This document shows, piece after piece, positions 10,064 to 22,052 of a DNA stretch of 64,000 bases. Position 1 is the first letter of the stretch. Each line of letters opens with the position of its first letter. The notes below the pieces were generated by a model. The model did not search any database. It had not been told where the DNA came from and saw only the letters and a program-made list of their open reading frames with translations. Origin of the DNA: Aculops lycopersici (lineage: Eukaryota; Arthropoda; Arachnida; Trombidiformes; Eriophyidae). Position numbers and translations under genes: made by a program. The stretch is from positions 3,825,965 to 3,889,964 of the forward strand of contig WNKI01000001.1 of the NCBI GenBank assembly GCA_015350385.1. Direction: 5' to 3'.

Positions 10064-12468
10064 GACTTGATGATGGTGAGAGAATGACGATGATGGTTGT
10101 TGAGCTTATGATGGTTGTGGCGATAGTTGCGATGATAATTATGGTTTTCGGAAATAATAATGATAATGATGATAATTATCACAATGCTACTAATATCATA
10201 ATGCTTTCATAGAATTTGCAAAAGCCTAAATGGTTATCCCTAAAATCACGTTGTTATATCACACTAACCATTGGAATTGTCTTGCCTAAACTATCTTCTA
10301 GTTAATGATATTATTTTTTCTAAATTATCTCTAATCTAATAAGTTCCTCTATTCATCCCCTGAAAATATGTATAACTAAAGATCAATGATTTATAGTTAT
10401 CTATATTTATATTTATTTATATATTCAATATATTTAATATTAATTGCTACCTAACCTAATGCTATATATTTAATTTACACTAATGCTACTTATATTACAC
10501 ATTATATAAATAGCATTAGTAGTCTACGGGGAGTGATACTCTACTGAAAAGAGATAGATAGCGAGAGACGGAGACCAATGAAACTCCAACAAAATGATAG
10601 AGAGCGTCGACGGCAGCGGCGGTGGCGGCAAGCGAGAGGACGACTCTCGGTGGCTTGCCGAGGTGGTGATGGTGGTAGCTTGGCGCCGGCTAGCTATGTG
10701 GTAAAGTGTGTCTCTTTCTCTCTATCTTTCTCACACAGAGTGTCTCTTTCTCTGGTCTCGGTCTCTACACTTCACTCTAGCAAAGTAACCAACTTGCTAA
10801 GTCTTGCTGCTGTCGTTGCCGTGGAGTAGAGTAGAGTCGAGTCGATACACTTGTTAGACGCTGGCGCAAAGTTGCCGCATTAGTGTTACGGGCCTTCTCC
10901 TCGATCTATCTCTCAATGCCGGTTGGTTAATGTATATACTTTACTAGTGGTAACACTCAACTAAAGTCAACTCTCGTAATAACTATTGCCACCACTACTG
11001 CTGGCATTATTTGTATTGGTATTAGATATGCTAGTGTGCTAGCACTAAGGTAGTGCGATAACTAGGGGTAGAGAGCAAAAGACTACGACGGCGACTTCAT
11101 GAGGTTGAGACTACTACTTCAATATCGGTCGTTGTGGTTGGGACTCTCTTCAACATATTCACTTATTATCATACACTACTAATGCTACAACTGATTCCGA
11201 TGCTAATAACATGAATATCGATCTACTGACAAACTGGCAGAATCTTGCTGTTTAACTAATAATATTCCCAGTCATTCGGCGCAAGATTGAGTTACATCTA
11301 GTTGAGGCTTTACTCTTTCCGAGATGATAACACTTGTTGGGCATATTCAAATACCACTCTTTAGGGTGCAATGGGTTAATTTTTTGAAATAGTAATCAAC
11401 CGGACCAAGAGAGAGAGAGAGAGAGAGGATGGCGATAATAATTTGTTATTTTAGCCGATGGTACTGAACCGATAGTAATTCCTCGATAATGTTGTGAGGT
11501 GGCATGGCCAATTTTTGAGACCAGTAAAAAATGGCTTCATTGCAAGACTTCGCTGACACTTTAGAAGCAAATTTTTTCTTTGGCCTTAATCAGCCCCACT
11601 AGCGCACAGCGCATGCAAAAAGTTGAAACATTTTTCTTGCACGTAGTTAGATAACGCGCACATTACGCTCGATATTCCTTCTGAGATTCTAGCGATTACC
11701 TGTTGAGTCATCTAACCCTTGAGACGCACAGAGATCGGACGATATGCACAGCGCGCGAAAGAACAATTCGCTCGTGGCAGCGAGGGCGCGCGAACAATCC
11801 GCTAAAACCAACCAACCAACCAAAAGCAAAATAATTCTCATCTTGCCACAGTTGGCTTCGTATCTTAATTTGCAACCATGAAACCAACAATTACTTTGAT
11901 TCTTTGACCATGTTTATCAAGGCGCCTGGGCCATGCCGAGACTGGAAGACGGAATCACGTGCGCAACAGAGACACAATGTTTCATCTGGTGGTCTGGCAA
12001 TGCTGTTTTGATTGACTAGAGCTTGTCTAAGCCCCGCAACCATTGGAACGATATATAATTGAAATCAAACTTAAATGAACAAGCTAACGATGATCACTGA
12101 CAGCAACGGCCAGGGCAGAAGCCGAACTATCTTTACCACATGCTTGTTAAGCACAATTCATCCTAATCTCAATACTATCGTAGTTGTCCTCGCCAAACCG
12201 CACTTGTTGAACTCGCCAGCGGCGACGGCGCCAGAGGAAAGTGGATAGTCGGTTTGGTTGTAAGTTCATTAGAAATCTAATAAGAAGAATAAGAGAAGAA
12301 AGTGTAAGAGATCTCCATTTCTTCGTCTACTTGGAATAAAGAGAAATTTCATCTTTAGATTCAGATTAGGCAGCAAGTTGCTTAGCTAGCTGGTTGTGAG
12401 CAAACTCAATTCTTTTTTCCTCTCATATAATTTAGATAATAGTTGATAATGGATATTGGTGTCTTGCT
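10064..12468. other. Non-coding 2.4 kb
   Basis: Holds the upstream region of the zinc-finger gene and the 3' flank of the GPAT-like gene. Very AT-rich at about 10184-10510 with repeated ATTTAT/TAATGCTA motifs. A pyrimidine-rich stretch lies near 10700-10760, a GA dinucleotide run at about 11409-11427, and a CCAA tetramer run at about 11808-11823. Short ORFs here are not convincing. Confidence 0.5.
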
Positions 12469-13992
12469 TCAGATATCATGAAGCAATTGCTCGCATAAAT
12501 TTGTTGTCGAGTTTAAGAACAAGTTTAGCCGGTCAAGTCTGTAGTCCCTATTTGTTAGACTTATGGAACACTTGAAGTCTGGATTATTCTTATTGATCTC
12601 AAAATACTCCTCGTCGGATTCCTCCAACTCTCCCGCCCAAGCACAATACTTCCTCGGCTTGACCTTTGGCTCATGAACCTTGAGATACTTACCGAAGGAT
12701 TCCATATCCGACAACAAACTTTCAATGTGATCCTCTAATGATTTACAAGTTGGACGCATAAACTTATCCATTGGCTCGCAAATTTTCTCACAAGTTTTGA
12801 CAAGATTGTCCTTGACAAGTTTTAGCTCCATCCCTGGCTCAAAGTAAACAAGTTGCTGTAGTTTTTGTAGACATTTGTTCTTGATTGACTTGTTATATTC
12901 AATGAGCAGCGACTTTGCAATGAATCCATGGTAAACAAGATGACTCGCAACTAGTTGCGAAAGCTTGCTCACTACCTGGATATCTGTTGGTTGATAGCAA
13001 TTTGTGAAACGAGATTTGCCAACACAGTCTTCCAGTGCCAAAAGGGCAAATTCTACAACATGTCTAGCGTTGCCACTGAATCCGAAGAATAAATCTAATT
13101 CAAGTTGCCGTTTCATAAGCCAACTTGTGTATCCTACCAACTCCTCAAAGGTGGGCCCATATTCTCGTTCTAAATTCAAAACGAGGTGAGCAATTATATG
13201 AGTGGGCAGCACGATGGCGTTCGAGATCATACTATTAACTAAATGTTTCACTAGTAGACTGGTGGGATAACCTGCAGAGTATGATGGCTGAAAGGCCTCT
13301 AGTTCCAATGGTTGCATGGCGTGAATACATACTGATCCTAGTTTGTAATCCTTTGACACGACTATTTGAACAATCGTCGAGTTGTAAAGGTTTTCATAGT
13401 TTAGTTTTCCTGGATTAATACAATTCAAGATTTCCCATAAGGTTGGATTGTCGATGAGCTTAAAGGTTCTATTGTTGCTGTTGTCTCCGACGCTAGACTT
13501 GAGATCGTGTTTTGCTGTTGACGCTGTAGTTAAAAGAGTTAAGTGTAGGAGCAGAGTCATGCTATCGCCAGATTTTATCATCTCTTTTGCCTCCTCAGTA
13601 GTTTCAGCTATAGGAGGTAGATTGACATTGCATTGTTTTGCAGAAGCTATCACATATTGATAATCCTCCGGATATCCAAGCCCAATCACGAATATAATCT
13701 GACGCTTGCTTGTCTCCTGGATCTGTCGAATAGTTTCTAGTTGCCCTGGGTGAAATTGTACAGATCTGTAGTTGTCACTTGGTAAGTCCGACCGTCTAAA
13801 TTTGAGGTTGTCGAAGGCATCAGGTATATCAAGGCTGGTGTTGTTTATGGGCTCAGTATCGGTTTTCTTGAAGCACCTGTTGCAAGGCCTCAGTGTATTC
13901 TTCGGTCCTGGCCTGACAGGCAACGGGGTGACCGAATGTGTCTTGAAGAAAGCAATAGGCTTATTTGTACGATTTGATTGATACTGTTCCAT
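12469..13992 (-). CDS. GPAT1/GPAT2-like protein, apparently a catalytically dead acyltransferase homologue
   Basis: A 507-residue single-exon ORF. Its C-terminal half resembles mitochondrial glycerol-3-phosphate acyltransferases: the stretch VLPTHIIAHLVL, then FFGFSGNARHVVEFAL, and an acidic patch ELEESDEEYFEI before the final segment (residues about 260-490). In the N-terminal half, residues 98-130 align with acyltransferase block I (IIFVIGLGYPEDYQY ... NLPPIAE). The HX4D histidine position appears to be Leu105, while Asp110 is kept. The glycine-rich block II and the EGTRSR-type block III are not recognisable. The protein is also about 300 residues shorter than typical GPAT1, and its usual membrane helices are weak. 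I infer a pseudoenzyme. Drosophila minotaur and mammalian GPAT2 act in piRNA biogenesis without needing acyltransferase activity, so a non-enzymatic role is plausible but unproven. Confidence 0.7.
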   Translation of the reverse strand: MEQYQSNRTNKPIAFFKTHSVTPLPVRPGPKNTLRPCNRCFKKTDTEPINNTSLDIPDAFDNLKFRRSDLPSDNYRSVQFHPGQLETIRQIQETSKRQIIFVIGLGYPEDYQYVIASAKQCNVNLPPIAETTEEAKEMIKSGDSMTLLLHLTLLTTASTAKHDLKSSVGDNSNNRTFKLIDNPTLWEILNCINPGKLNYENLYNSTIVQIVVSKDYKLGSVCIHAMQPLELEAFQPSYSAGYPTSLLVKHLVNSMISNAIVLPTHIIAHLVLNLEREYGPTFEELVGYTSWLMKRQLELDLFFGFSGNARHVVEFALLALEDCVGKSRFTNCYQPTDIQVVSKLSQLVASHLVYHGFIAKSLLIEYNKSIKNKCLQKLQQLVYFEPGMELKLVKDNLVKTCEKICEPMDKFMRPTCKSLEDHIESLLSDMESFGKYLKVHEPKVKPRKYCAWAGELEESDEEYFEINKNNPDFKCSISLTNRDYRLDRLNLFLNSTTNLCEQLLHDI

Positions 13993-14669
13993 TGTGTGAT
14001 GGTAATTGAATTTAGGAGATATAGGGAATCATATCTGGCAAAGTTTGAGCTTTACAAGTGAAAGTTTGCACGAGTAACAGTGAAATACTTTCATTCTGTC
14101 CAATTTCGAGTGTGAAAGTTTGTCCATGTTCCACATGACAGCGTGCACGAGGTTTGTGCGATTGTTTGCTGAGAGTTGAGGAAATAGAGGTTTTTCTTCG
14201 CAACCTGAAGATGGCGCCACGGTCGCTGACGTACTGGAGCCTCCCGAACGAGTGACTTTCTGGTTGTGGTGACTGACCGTAAAACCACTCCGTGATTGAC
14301 TCGCTATTGCACCGTCGTCAACCACCTGACCCATCTGAATCTTTTGGCAGTTTTTCAGTCTCACTCCAAAAGGCTGAGGCGCAATACAAACAAAATCAAT
14401 CAATTGACCGCACGACTGAAGGAGCTATCCGCTTACCTCAAAGTCTTAGTTTCCTCCTTTTGGCACACCTTAAGTTGGAAACCAGACACACCCACTAGAT
14501 GTGAACAATCGGAGTTTATTGAGTGGCGCTCGCCTGTAACTGTTGCCTGCGTTATTAGATATAATATACCTTTTTGCTTTAGTCCTAGGTGAAGGTCGGA
14601 AAATTCGGTTAATCTAACCGAAGAGTGAACGGCATACAACTTTGGGGGCGCCAAGTGGATCAGCCTACA

Positions 14670-15823
14670 TACCTGCAAGATGAAAAGCATGTGTATGTTA
14701 ATTAGTGGCCATTAATTGAGATCAAGTGATAGCATTGAGTTTGCTTTAAGGCAAATCTATTGTCTTGTACTTGTTCCTTGGCGCGTCCATTGCGTAAGAT
14801 TCGGTTGGTTATCTGCAAAGCAACGAGACAATAAGATAATAATTATTAATCAGCAACAATCACACGAACAATACAAACTCTCCGCTCACCTTGAGCTTTC
14901 TTTTTTTGGTTAAAAGGAGACTGAATTACATTAGCCCACTACCGAGGAACTGATACTGCTATCATCAAAAGACTAGACGAAAGGCCAGCTACCTGTGAGC
15001 TCCCAAGTGGTCGTATCTCGCTAACACAAACAACTGGTCCGTTCATTCATCTTTTACCTGTTTAGTTAATGTTGAGAATGAAATTCCAAGAAAGAGGAGG
15101 AGGAGAGAAAAACACACAGGTGGTTGGGTTATGTAACCACAGCCACAATTTGGCCGCCGTCGCCACCATTACTACTACTACTTCTATCACTACCGCCACC
15201 ACCACCGCCACCAAAATCAGCTATTTCCTTTCAACAAGCGAAACAATTTACTAGAAAAAATCATTAGTTTAATTTGGTAACAATGAATGTGATCAATTCT
15301 TGCCTCCGCGTCTCGCCTCTCGACTGGCCACTTGTTGTTGCGGTTGCTTCTGCTTCTGCTTCTTCCCCTTCTTCTCATGCTGCTACTAAACTCCAACTTG
15401 AGCCTCGCTTCTACTGCAGGTCAAATTAAAAACATGCGGCTGTCGTTGCAGCATGTTCAGTTCACCTGTTCGAATTAGAGGCGCGGCAGGTTTACTTTGC
15501 AGGTGAACCTAATGTGAAACTGATTAACCTCGCCGCGCTAAATTAAACTATGAGCACAGTCTAGTTTCATGATGGATTATGGGATTCTATTGTATTTTTG
15601 TCTCGTTTTGTTTCACCTCTTATATCCTCCAAATTTTTGCCCAGTCCAGTGGAAGATTTCGCCCATCAAGTGGGTGGCTCGCGGAAAGCGGAAGTCTCGT
15701 TTACCTGAAAAATTTTATTTGGGTCTTGAAAATTTTTGAACCCCATTTAGTCTGTTTTCTGTGTGAGGATCGTAAACTCGAGAACTCGAGTTTCCGTTTC
15801 CGTGTGCCAAATGGAATCAGGTA
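14670..15823. promoter_or_regulatory. Cluster of CAGGTA/CAGGTG hexamers (possible enhancer)
   Basis: Eight CAGGTR sites on either strand start at 14670, 14990, 15055, 15117, 15463, 15500, 15702 and 15818. About one would be expected by chance in this length. CAGGTG is an E-box bound by bHLH and Snail/ZEB-type factors, and CAGGTA is the core of the Zelda site in insects. No coding sequence explains the cluster. Some could instead be cryptic splice donors. Confidence 0.25.
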
Positions 15824-18800
15824 AAAAATTCTCTTTGTTGAAAAAAAAACCTCATTCAAGCTGCATGGCGATGAGCTATCAAACTAACTCATCGTCGTCG
15901 CCACTTTTTGGCAATCGAACTAGCGTTACGGTTAGCACGTGCACTAGAGTTGTCGCACAGGTTTGCGCCGCGCTGTTGAGTTTAATTGCAAGTTTTTTGG
16001 CGAATCCAAAGACACTGGTGGCCACGTCGATGGCAAAGAGGAGGAGGGCGACGACAGCAGCAGCAGTGTCGACGGCACAGATATTACGCAACACACACAA
16101 GACGATGATGACGCAGCGTAACGAAAAGTAACGTAACTCAACTTAACCTAAACCAACTGAACGTAACTAGAGCTGAACCTTTTGGTTCTTTTCCACGTGA
16201 AACTTGATTAAACTCGGTGCTCTTGGTTGTTGATGCTGTTGGCTTAGCGAGCGTTTGGCGTTAGCGGCTTCCATGGTGAATATAATAAAACCTCAAAGTT
16301 GCTCATTATGTTGATTAAATGAGTTGGTTCCAGAGAGCATTTTATAAGAGACTAAAAAGACTGAAGTCCAAAACGAAGACTAAAATTTGGACGACGAGAC
16401 TCGGTGATGATCGATCTGCTTCAAGTTTTTTTTTCCAATGAGCGACTCCCACTTAACACAGAGTTTGCCACCAAGTGGACGCGAGTTTGGCCGTCTCAAT
16501 CTCAATTGGAGCGTCACCTCTCCATTCACTTGGCCGTTGCCTCCACTTCCGCCGAAAGAAAAATCGATGGCCGCCCACCGAGTTAGTCGCTCGATTTGGT
16601 TGATCAGCTCGCGGGCAACTGAAAATCCACATTCTTTCTCCCTCCTCAGCGAGACTCGAGATCAACAGCGATAGGTCACAATGGGGATAGATAGAACTGG
16701 AGAGGAGAAAATTTTCACGTTAACGTTGGAGCAAAGAGACGAAAAGTTGGCCTTGCGAGCTTAGTTTTTAATTAGTTTTGCCAATTGGCACGCCCACTTT
16801 TGGCCCACCAGCCGAGTTTCGGTCTTTTTCAGCTTCCTCCTCTTTGTTTCGCTCTTTCTCCGCATTTCTTATAATATATTCCGCGGCGACACTTTTAATT
16901 GGATTGGATGCTGGGTTAATTTTTGGCCGCATGGTTATTTTGCATAATATTAATGAGAGGTTTTTTGCATTCAATGATTCGTTTTATATATCTAGCGTTG
17001 AGGAGTGGAGGAGGAGGAGGAGGAGAGGAGGTTAGAGAAAGAAAGAGGCACGCGTTTGCTGATGCAAACTTGCTCACTTATATCTCATTAAATTGAATTG
17101 CTGCCGAACTGAATAAGATCATCATATCATTTTTTATTAATAAATCCCACGATTCAATAGATTGTTCATATCAGCAGCTAGACGAGACAGTCGTCGTCGA
17201 GCGAGCGTTTGGCTGGATCAGACTTGGCGAGCTATTTAATATCAACTTGCTCCATGGTTGCCCTTGTCGTTGTTAGTGTTGTTAGTGTTAGTGTTGTGAT
17301 GTGGGAGTAGAGTTTCGGTTAGTTAGCTAGTTAGTTTTGGGCTATTATGAATGCTGGTGCCAAGTTAAAATTTGGGTGAAAGCGAGGAAAGTATGGGCAA
17401 AATATCATATCCAATCAGCCATTTGATTTCTCGTATCTTCCAGTCACATACGAGATTGCAGCACACATACACATCATTGAAAGCGTCATTAGCCAGAATC
17501 TAGTTAACTCCTTCTGTTTGCTCAAATCTAACCGCTCGTTTACGGTTGAGAGAATGGGAATAGAGACTGATTATCATTTATATTTTATTTCATAAATGAT
17601 AGAAATTACGTAGAGTCTCACTGGGTCCAATCTGGATTTGTATCGACGTCGCCGACTGCGAATGCGACGAGAAACTCAAAAAGACTCTCACGAGCGAGCA
17701 GCCGACAAGCGACAAGTTTTTCCCGCCCACTTCTGAGAGCGCGCGCTGCAACTTTTTTCATTTCGAAAATAAGCAGTCGCGTATCTCAGAGACACCGACT
17801 GCGTTTAGCAACACCAACCACCTGACGCTCACTAGCTCGCTGGCACACATACCGTATTACCTTACGCAACTCAACGCGTATATTGCAATGCAATGTGAAG
17901 AGCGCGCACTAAACTCGCACCTTTATTTTTTGCTTGTTTCAAATGCTCACAAAGCGAGCAAGTTATGGCCAAACAACCAGTAGGACAACGAGAGTAGGAA
18001 ATGGAAAATGTCGCCAGCTAACTAAACTAATGAAACGTTTGAGTTGCCCAATAGTTGTGATAGGCAACTTGAGAAAATGGCCAATCGATTGATGTTAAAT
18101 CGTATCAGCTGTTCGAGGTTAAAAAATCAAAAGCAAAGTTGAGTTGAGTTCGGAAATATAATTTGAAGTTGGAGTTTACTTTGTAATCACACTTTTTCTT
18201 GGCAGCCAGTAAACGAGAAATCTGTCTCTCTAGTCTCATTTCGTTTCGTTTCGTTTCATCTAGTTTAGATTTCTAATCATCTTCGGTTGGTTGGTTATCG
18301 AATTTCTCACAGGTGGCCGAGGAATATTTGGTCGAGTTGAGATTCTCTCTGATAAGCTCAGGTGCCAATTAGTGCAAATATATTGTACAAATCTTGAAGC
18401 TTTCTCTGCATCGTTAGTCGAGATGCTCGTCCAAACAAAACGAACCGAGCAGGATCAAATCAAATCAAATCGGATCAATAAATCTAAGTTTAGATTTTGA
18501 TCTAGAGTCATCAATGCGAAGGTGGATATTAATGCATTAGTTGTGTTTAGATGCATCAATTGCATTCTCGTTTGCCTAATAAATAAAACAAAATTCTAGT
18601 TCCTCAAAAATGCAACCAATCGGCACAAATGAGTTTAGGTCCAAATTCGATGTCCACTTATCATCATCGTGGTCGTTGTCGTCTCCATTCCATTTCTCAG
18701 TGTCAAATCCATTAGTATCAAAGATTACCCTTTAGTTTGGTATTCTTAGTGAGTCATCTAGTGACTAAGAAACTCGTTGACTTTTCCCCTCCTCCTCCTC

Positions 18801-18852
18801 CTCAAAAGGGGAAAAGACGATAGGCAAATGGAAGGCTTAAGTTGCCTTTTTG

Positions 18853-18880
18853 CTCTCTCTCTCTCTCTCTCTCTCTCTCT
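18853..18880. repeat. (CT)14 microsatellite
   Basis: An uninterrupted CT dinucleotide run within non-coding DNA. Confidence 0.95.
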
Positions 18881-19657
18881 TTATCTGTTTTTCCTTTTTT
18901 TCATACACACAGGTAACTTGCAAATTTCCATGGCACCAAGCAGCAGCCGCAAGCCTGCCGGCAAATCGACCAATCGATTGGTCGACTTGTTCATGCAATC
19001 AGTAGCAGCAGCATTAGAGGTAGCAGCAGCCGCAGCTCATTCTGTAATTGATTGACCTGTAGATAAACGTTTGGCTCGCGCGAAATCTTGATTTGCAATT
19101 TTGAGTAACTTTTAATCTCTGGTTGCCTGGGAGCTGAGCAAGCAGCAACAGGTAGCCAGCAGCGGGGCATAGCAAAAACACCAACAAAAACAGCAGCAAC
19201 AACCGTGTTAGTGAATAGATTGCCTTGCTTGTGGTTCAATTGGCTCATGATGACTGTCACCGGAACGAGAAAAAAACAAGCGAGCGAGCGAGCGAACGAG
19301 AAACAGTCACCACCCTCTTCCTCCTCTCACCCCTTTTTACCCGTCTATCGGTTGCTCAGAGAGACGGCCTCAGAGAGTTGGCTTCAAAAATGAGCTGCGG
19401 TTTCAGGTATATGAGCAAAGGAGGTGGCGGTAGCACTATGAGCAACCAACAGCTTACCTGTTTGTTGTTGAGAAAACTCTCGACCTCGTCCTTATCGGCT
19501 GCTCGAATCTCGGGCGGCCAGACGCAAAGACTGTGTGGCTGAGAACACAGCGCCAAGTGAGATACAGCGACGAGACGAGATTAGCTTCATATTAGGGGAC
19601 AAATGTTGAGCTTTAGCCACGTTTCAAGCCGCTGGACGCGTCGCCGTGGAAGTCTAT

Positions 19658-19666
19658 GAAGATGAA

Positions 19667-19699
<33 letters not shown>

Positions 19700-19709
19700 G
19701 ATGAAGATG
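19658..19709. repeat. (GAT/GAA)n trinucleotide repeat
   Basis: GATGAA units flank a pure GAT core of about ten copies, ending in GATGAAGATGAAGATGG. Non-coding as far as can be seen. Confidence 0.9.
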
Positions 19710-20320
19710 GTGAGCTCAGTACAAGTGAGCAGCATCATCGATGAATGAATGGAGGTAGTCAGTTTTTTCTTCAAAAAACTCGCTTGAAAGTAATTTTGTA
19801 GGAGTTTCGATGGTAGTTTTAGTGGTGGTAGCAGTGGCATCAGTGGCAACATAAAAGAAAAAACTTGAAACGCCACGTGAATGCCTCTTAATCTACTGGA
19901 AAATGATACGAATAGGTATGGTAATAATAATAATAATAATATCAACAAACAAAAACGACAACTTTGATAATCATAATGGCAAAGTCAATTAAATCTCTCT
20001 CCTCCAGTCAACTCTAATGAGCCACACATTTTTGTTCTAACACATTCTATTACGTCAACTGTTCTCGCACAAGACTTTATTGAACCACTACCACTGCTGC
20101 CATGGCCACTGCAACCACTAGCACCACCACAGACGAGTAGGCTAAGGCAAGTTGTAGTTGTTTTTGGGTCGAGTTTATCATGTTTATGGCCAAGTTTTCA
20201 TGAATGCTTGCACCAAGATCGCGCGACGGGATAATGGGATTTGATTGAAGTTTTATCAAAAAGTTTGACTTTGGTTTCATTCGCTCATGACGATATTTTC
20301 TCTTATTACAGTGGTGTGGT

Positions 20321-20385
20321 GTAGTGTAGTGTAGTGTAGTGTAGTGTAGTGTAGTGTAGTGTAGTGTAGTGTAGTGTAGTGTAGT
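20321..20385. repeat. (GTAGT)13 pentanucleotide array
   Basis: Thirteen perfect tandem copies of GTAGT, preceded by the variant GTGGTGTGGT. The perfect copies suggest recent or ongoing expansion. Confidence 0.95.
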
Positions 20386-20553
20386 TGTGTACTAAAGCAC
20401 AGTAGTTGGCCTGAACCACAACCGACCAGACTAACCGCACGCTCGCACGAGCGTCAATTGACTACCCCCGTGAGCAGTCATCTCAGTGCTGCTTAGTGCA
20501 ACGAAGCAATTGATTAACTTCTTGAATCTGGCCAGTTGGTTAGCTGTAAAGTT

Positions 20554-20567
20554 GCGCGCGCGCGCGC
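20554..20567. repeat. (GC)7 alternating purine-pyrimidine tract
   Basis: Fourteen bases of strict GC alternation, a sequence type able to adopt Z-DNA. It lies about 170 bp downstream of the GTAGT array. Confidence 0.8.
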
Positions 20568-22013
20568 CTAAGCTGCTCATTTCAAAGGAGCAGCGAGCTC
20601 CATGAAAATGAAGTCGTCGTTTGTTGCTTGGATCGCCGCTTAGATTCCCAATCTGCTCGCCGCTGTTGTAGCCAATTCTCTCTGTTAAACTCTCATAGAG
20701 TCTCGACGCCAACAATTTAAGGAGACAAGTTGATCTTATCTGCATCTCGCTTTGCAGCACGCCGCGGCGTTGCGTTGCGTTGCGCGCGTCAACTTTGCAG
20801 CCCTCCAACTCGATGCTCGAGCTGTAGCTGACTAACCAGCAAGCTAGAAAACGAGCAAACGAGCGAGCGAGTTGAAAAGTTCAATTGTGGTTTTCTCCTG
20901 AGGTTTTTGCCGCAGCTTTTATCTCAATTGGAATACGAATTGAAACCTAATGCGTTAAACGGAGAACCACGACAAAAACGACGCCATCGACGAGAGCGAG
21001 ATGAACTCTGTGAGCGGCTTACACTTTCCCCAATTTTTTTGTCGACCTCTGGTTTCAACGCCGCCGTCGAGAATCGCCGCTTTGGATTTGCCTTAAAATG
21101 AGCAAGCAGCAGTTTAGAATTTAAAGTAACGCCGAATCTAATTGTCTACTCTTTAGTATTTAGCTAGAGTCTTCTGGTGTGCTCATTTGACCGCCTCAAT
21201 CTCTCTCGCTCTTTTCAGTCTCTGCCAAGTTTATGTAACAAGTGTGCAGCTCACGAGTCAAAAGATTATCAAGTTTTCAATGAAAGTTGTCGCCTTAGAG
21301 TTGTGCAAATGCAAAACTCATATGGCATCTCGAAAGCCGAAAAGATGCCCAAGATGGCAACGCGAGCCTGACACTTGACACGCGGAGCAGCCGACTTTTT
21401 GGATTAGATTGGGCGTCGAGTTGTGGGACCAAATGAGATTAGCCGCTAAGCTGGCGCCCAAAATGGTCGTCGTTATCGTGTCACTAGTTGCTAAGTAGTA
21501 ATAGTCTTGTTTAAATGGAATAGCTAGAGCTAGAGTTAGAGCTGGAGCTAGGGCTAGGGCTAGAAGCAGTGAGAAACAGAGAGTCAGGAGCGAGCCAAAT
21601 GTGAGGCAAAACTAGTAGTTTCCACAATAAAACTATGCAAATATTGGCGAGAGTAAGACTAGTTTTTCTATTCCATATCTCAACAAACTGTAGGTGTTCA
21701 ATGGAGTTGTCTCGTCTCCTCCAAAAAGCGAGCCTTTTACCTGCACCCTGCTTTTAGAGATATTGCATAATTCCCAGTTATTAACGGCCTTAGTAGATAG
21801 CTTTGCAGCAAAAATTCCACTCCAAGATCACGAGCAGAATCTAGAAATGCAAAAGAGGAAACTCGTGCAAGTTTCGGGTAAAAATTGAAACCACTACTCT
21901 GACTTGATAGTGCAATGCTCCCCCATTGAGTCGGTACAAGTCGATGGAGAAGCGCAAAAGTTGCGCTATCAAACTAAACAGGTTGTCATCTACCTGTCGT
22001 CAATGCCCTTCTC

Positions 22014-22052
22014 GTTGTTGTTGTTGTTGTTGTTGTTGATGCTGCTGCTGCT
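22014..22052. repeat. (GTT)n-(GCT)n trinucleotide tract
   Basis: About nine GTT units followed by GAT and five GCT units. It could encode a poly-Leu or poly-Gln/Asn run, but the surrounding short ORFs show no other coding sign. Confidence 0.8.

Noticed and set aside
9709..10182. 157-codon minus-strand ORF overlapping the two-finger zinc-finger gene
   Set aside because: It is a frame-shifted reading of the same CAA/CAC repeats; the zinc-finger frame carries the real domains.
14029..14690. Short ORFs on both strands upstream of the GPAT-like gene
   Set aside because: There is no domain and the frames conflict. At most this is 5' UTR with an intron (donor near 14436).
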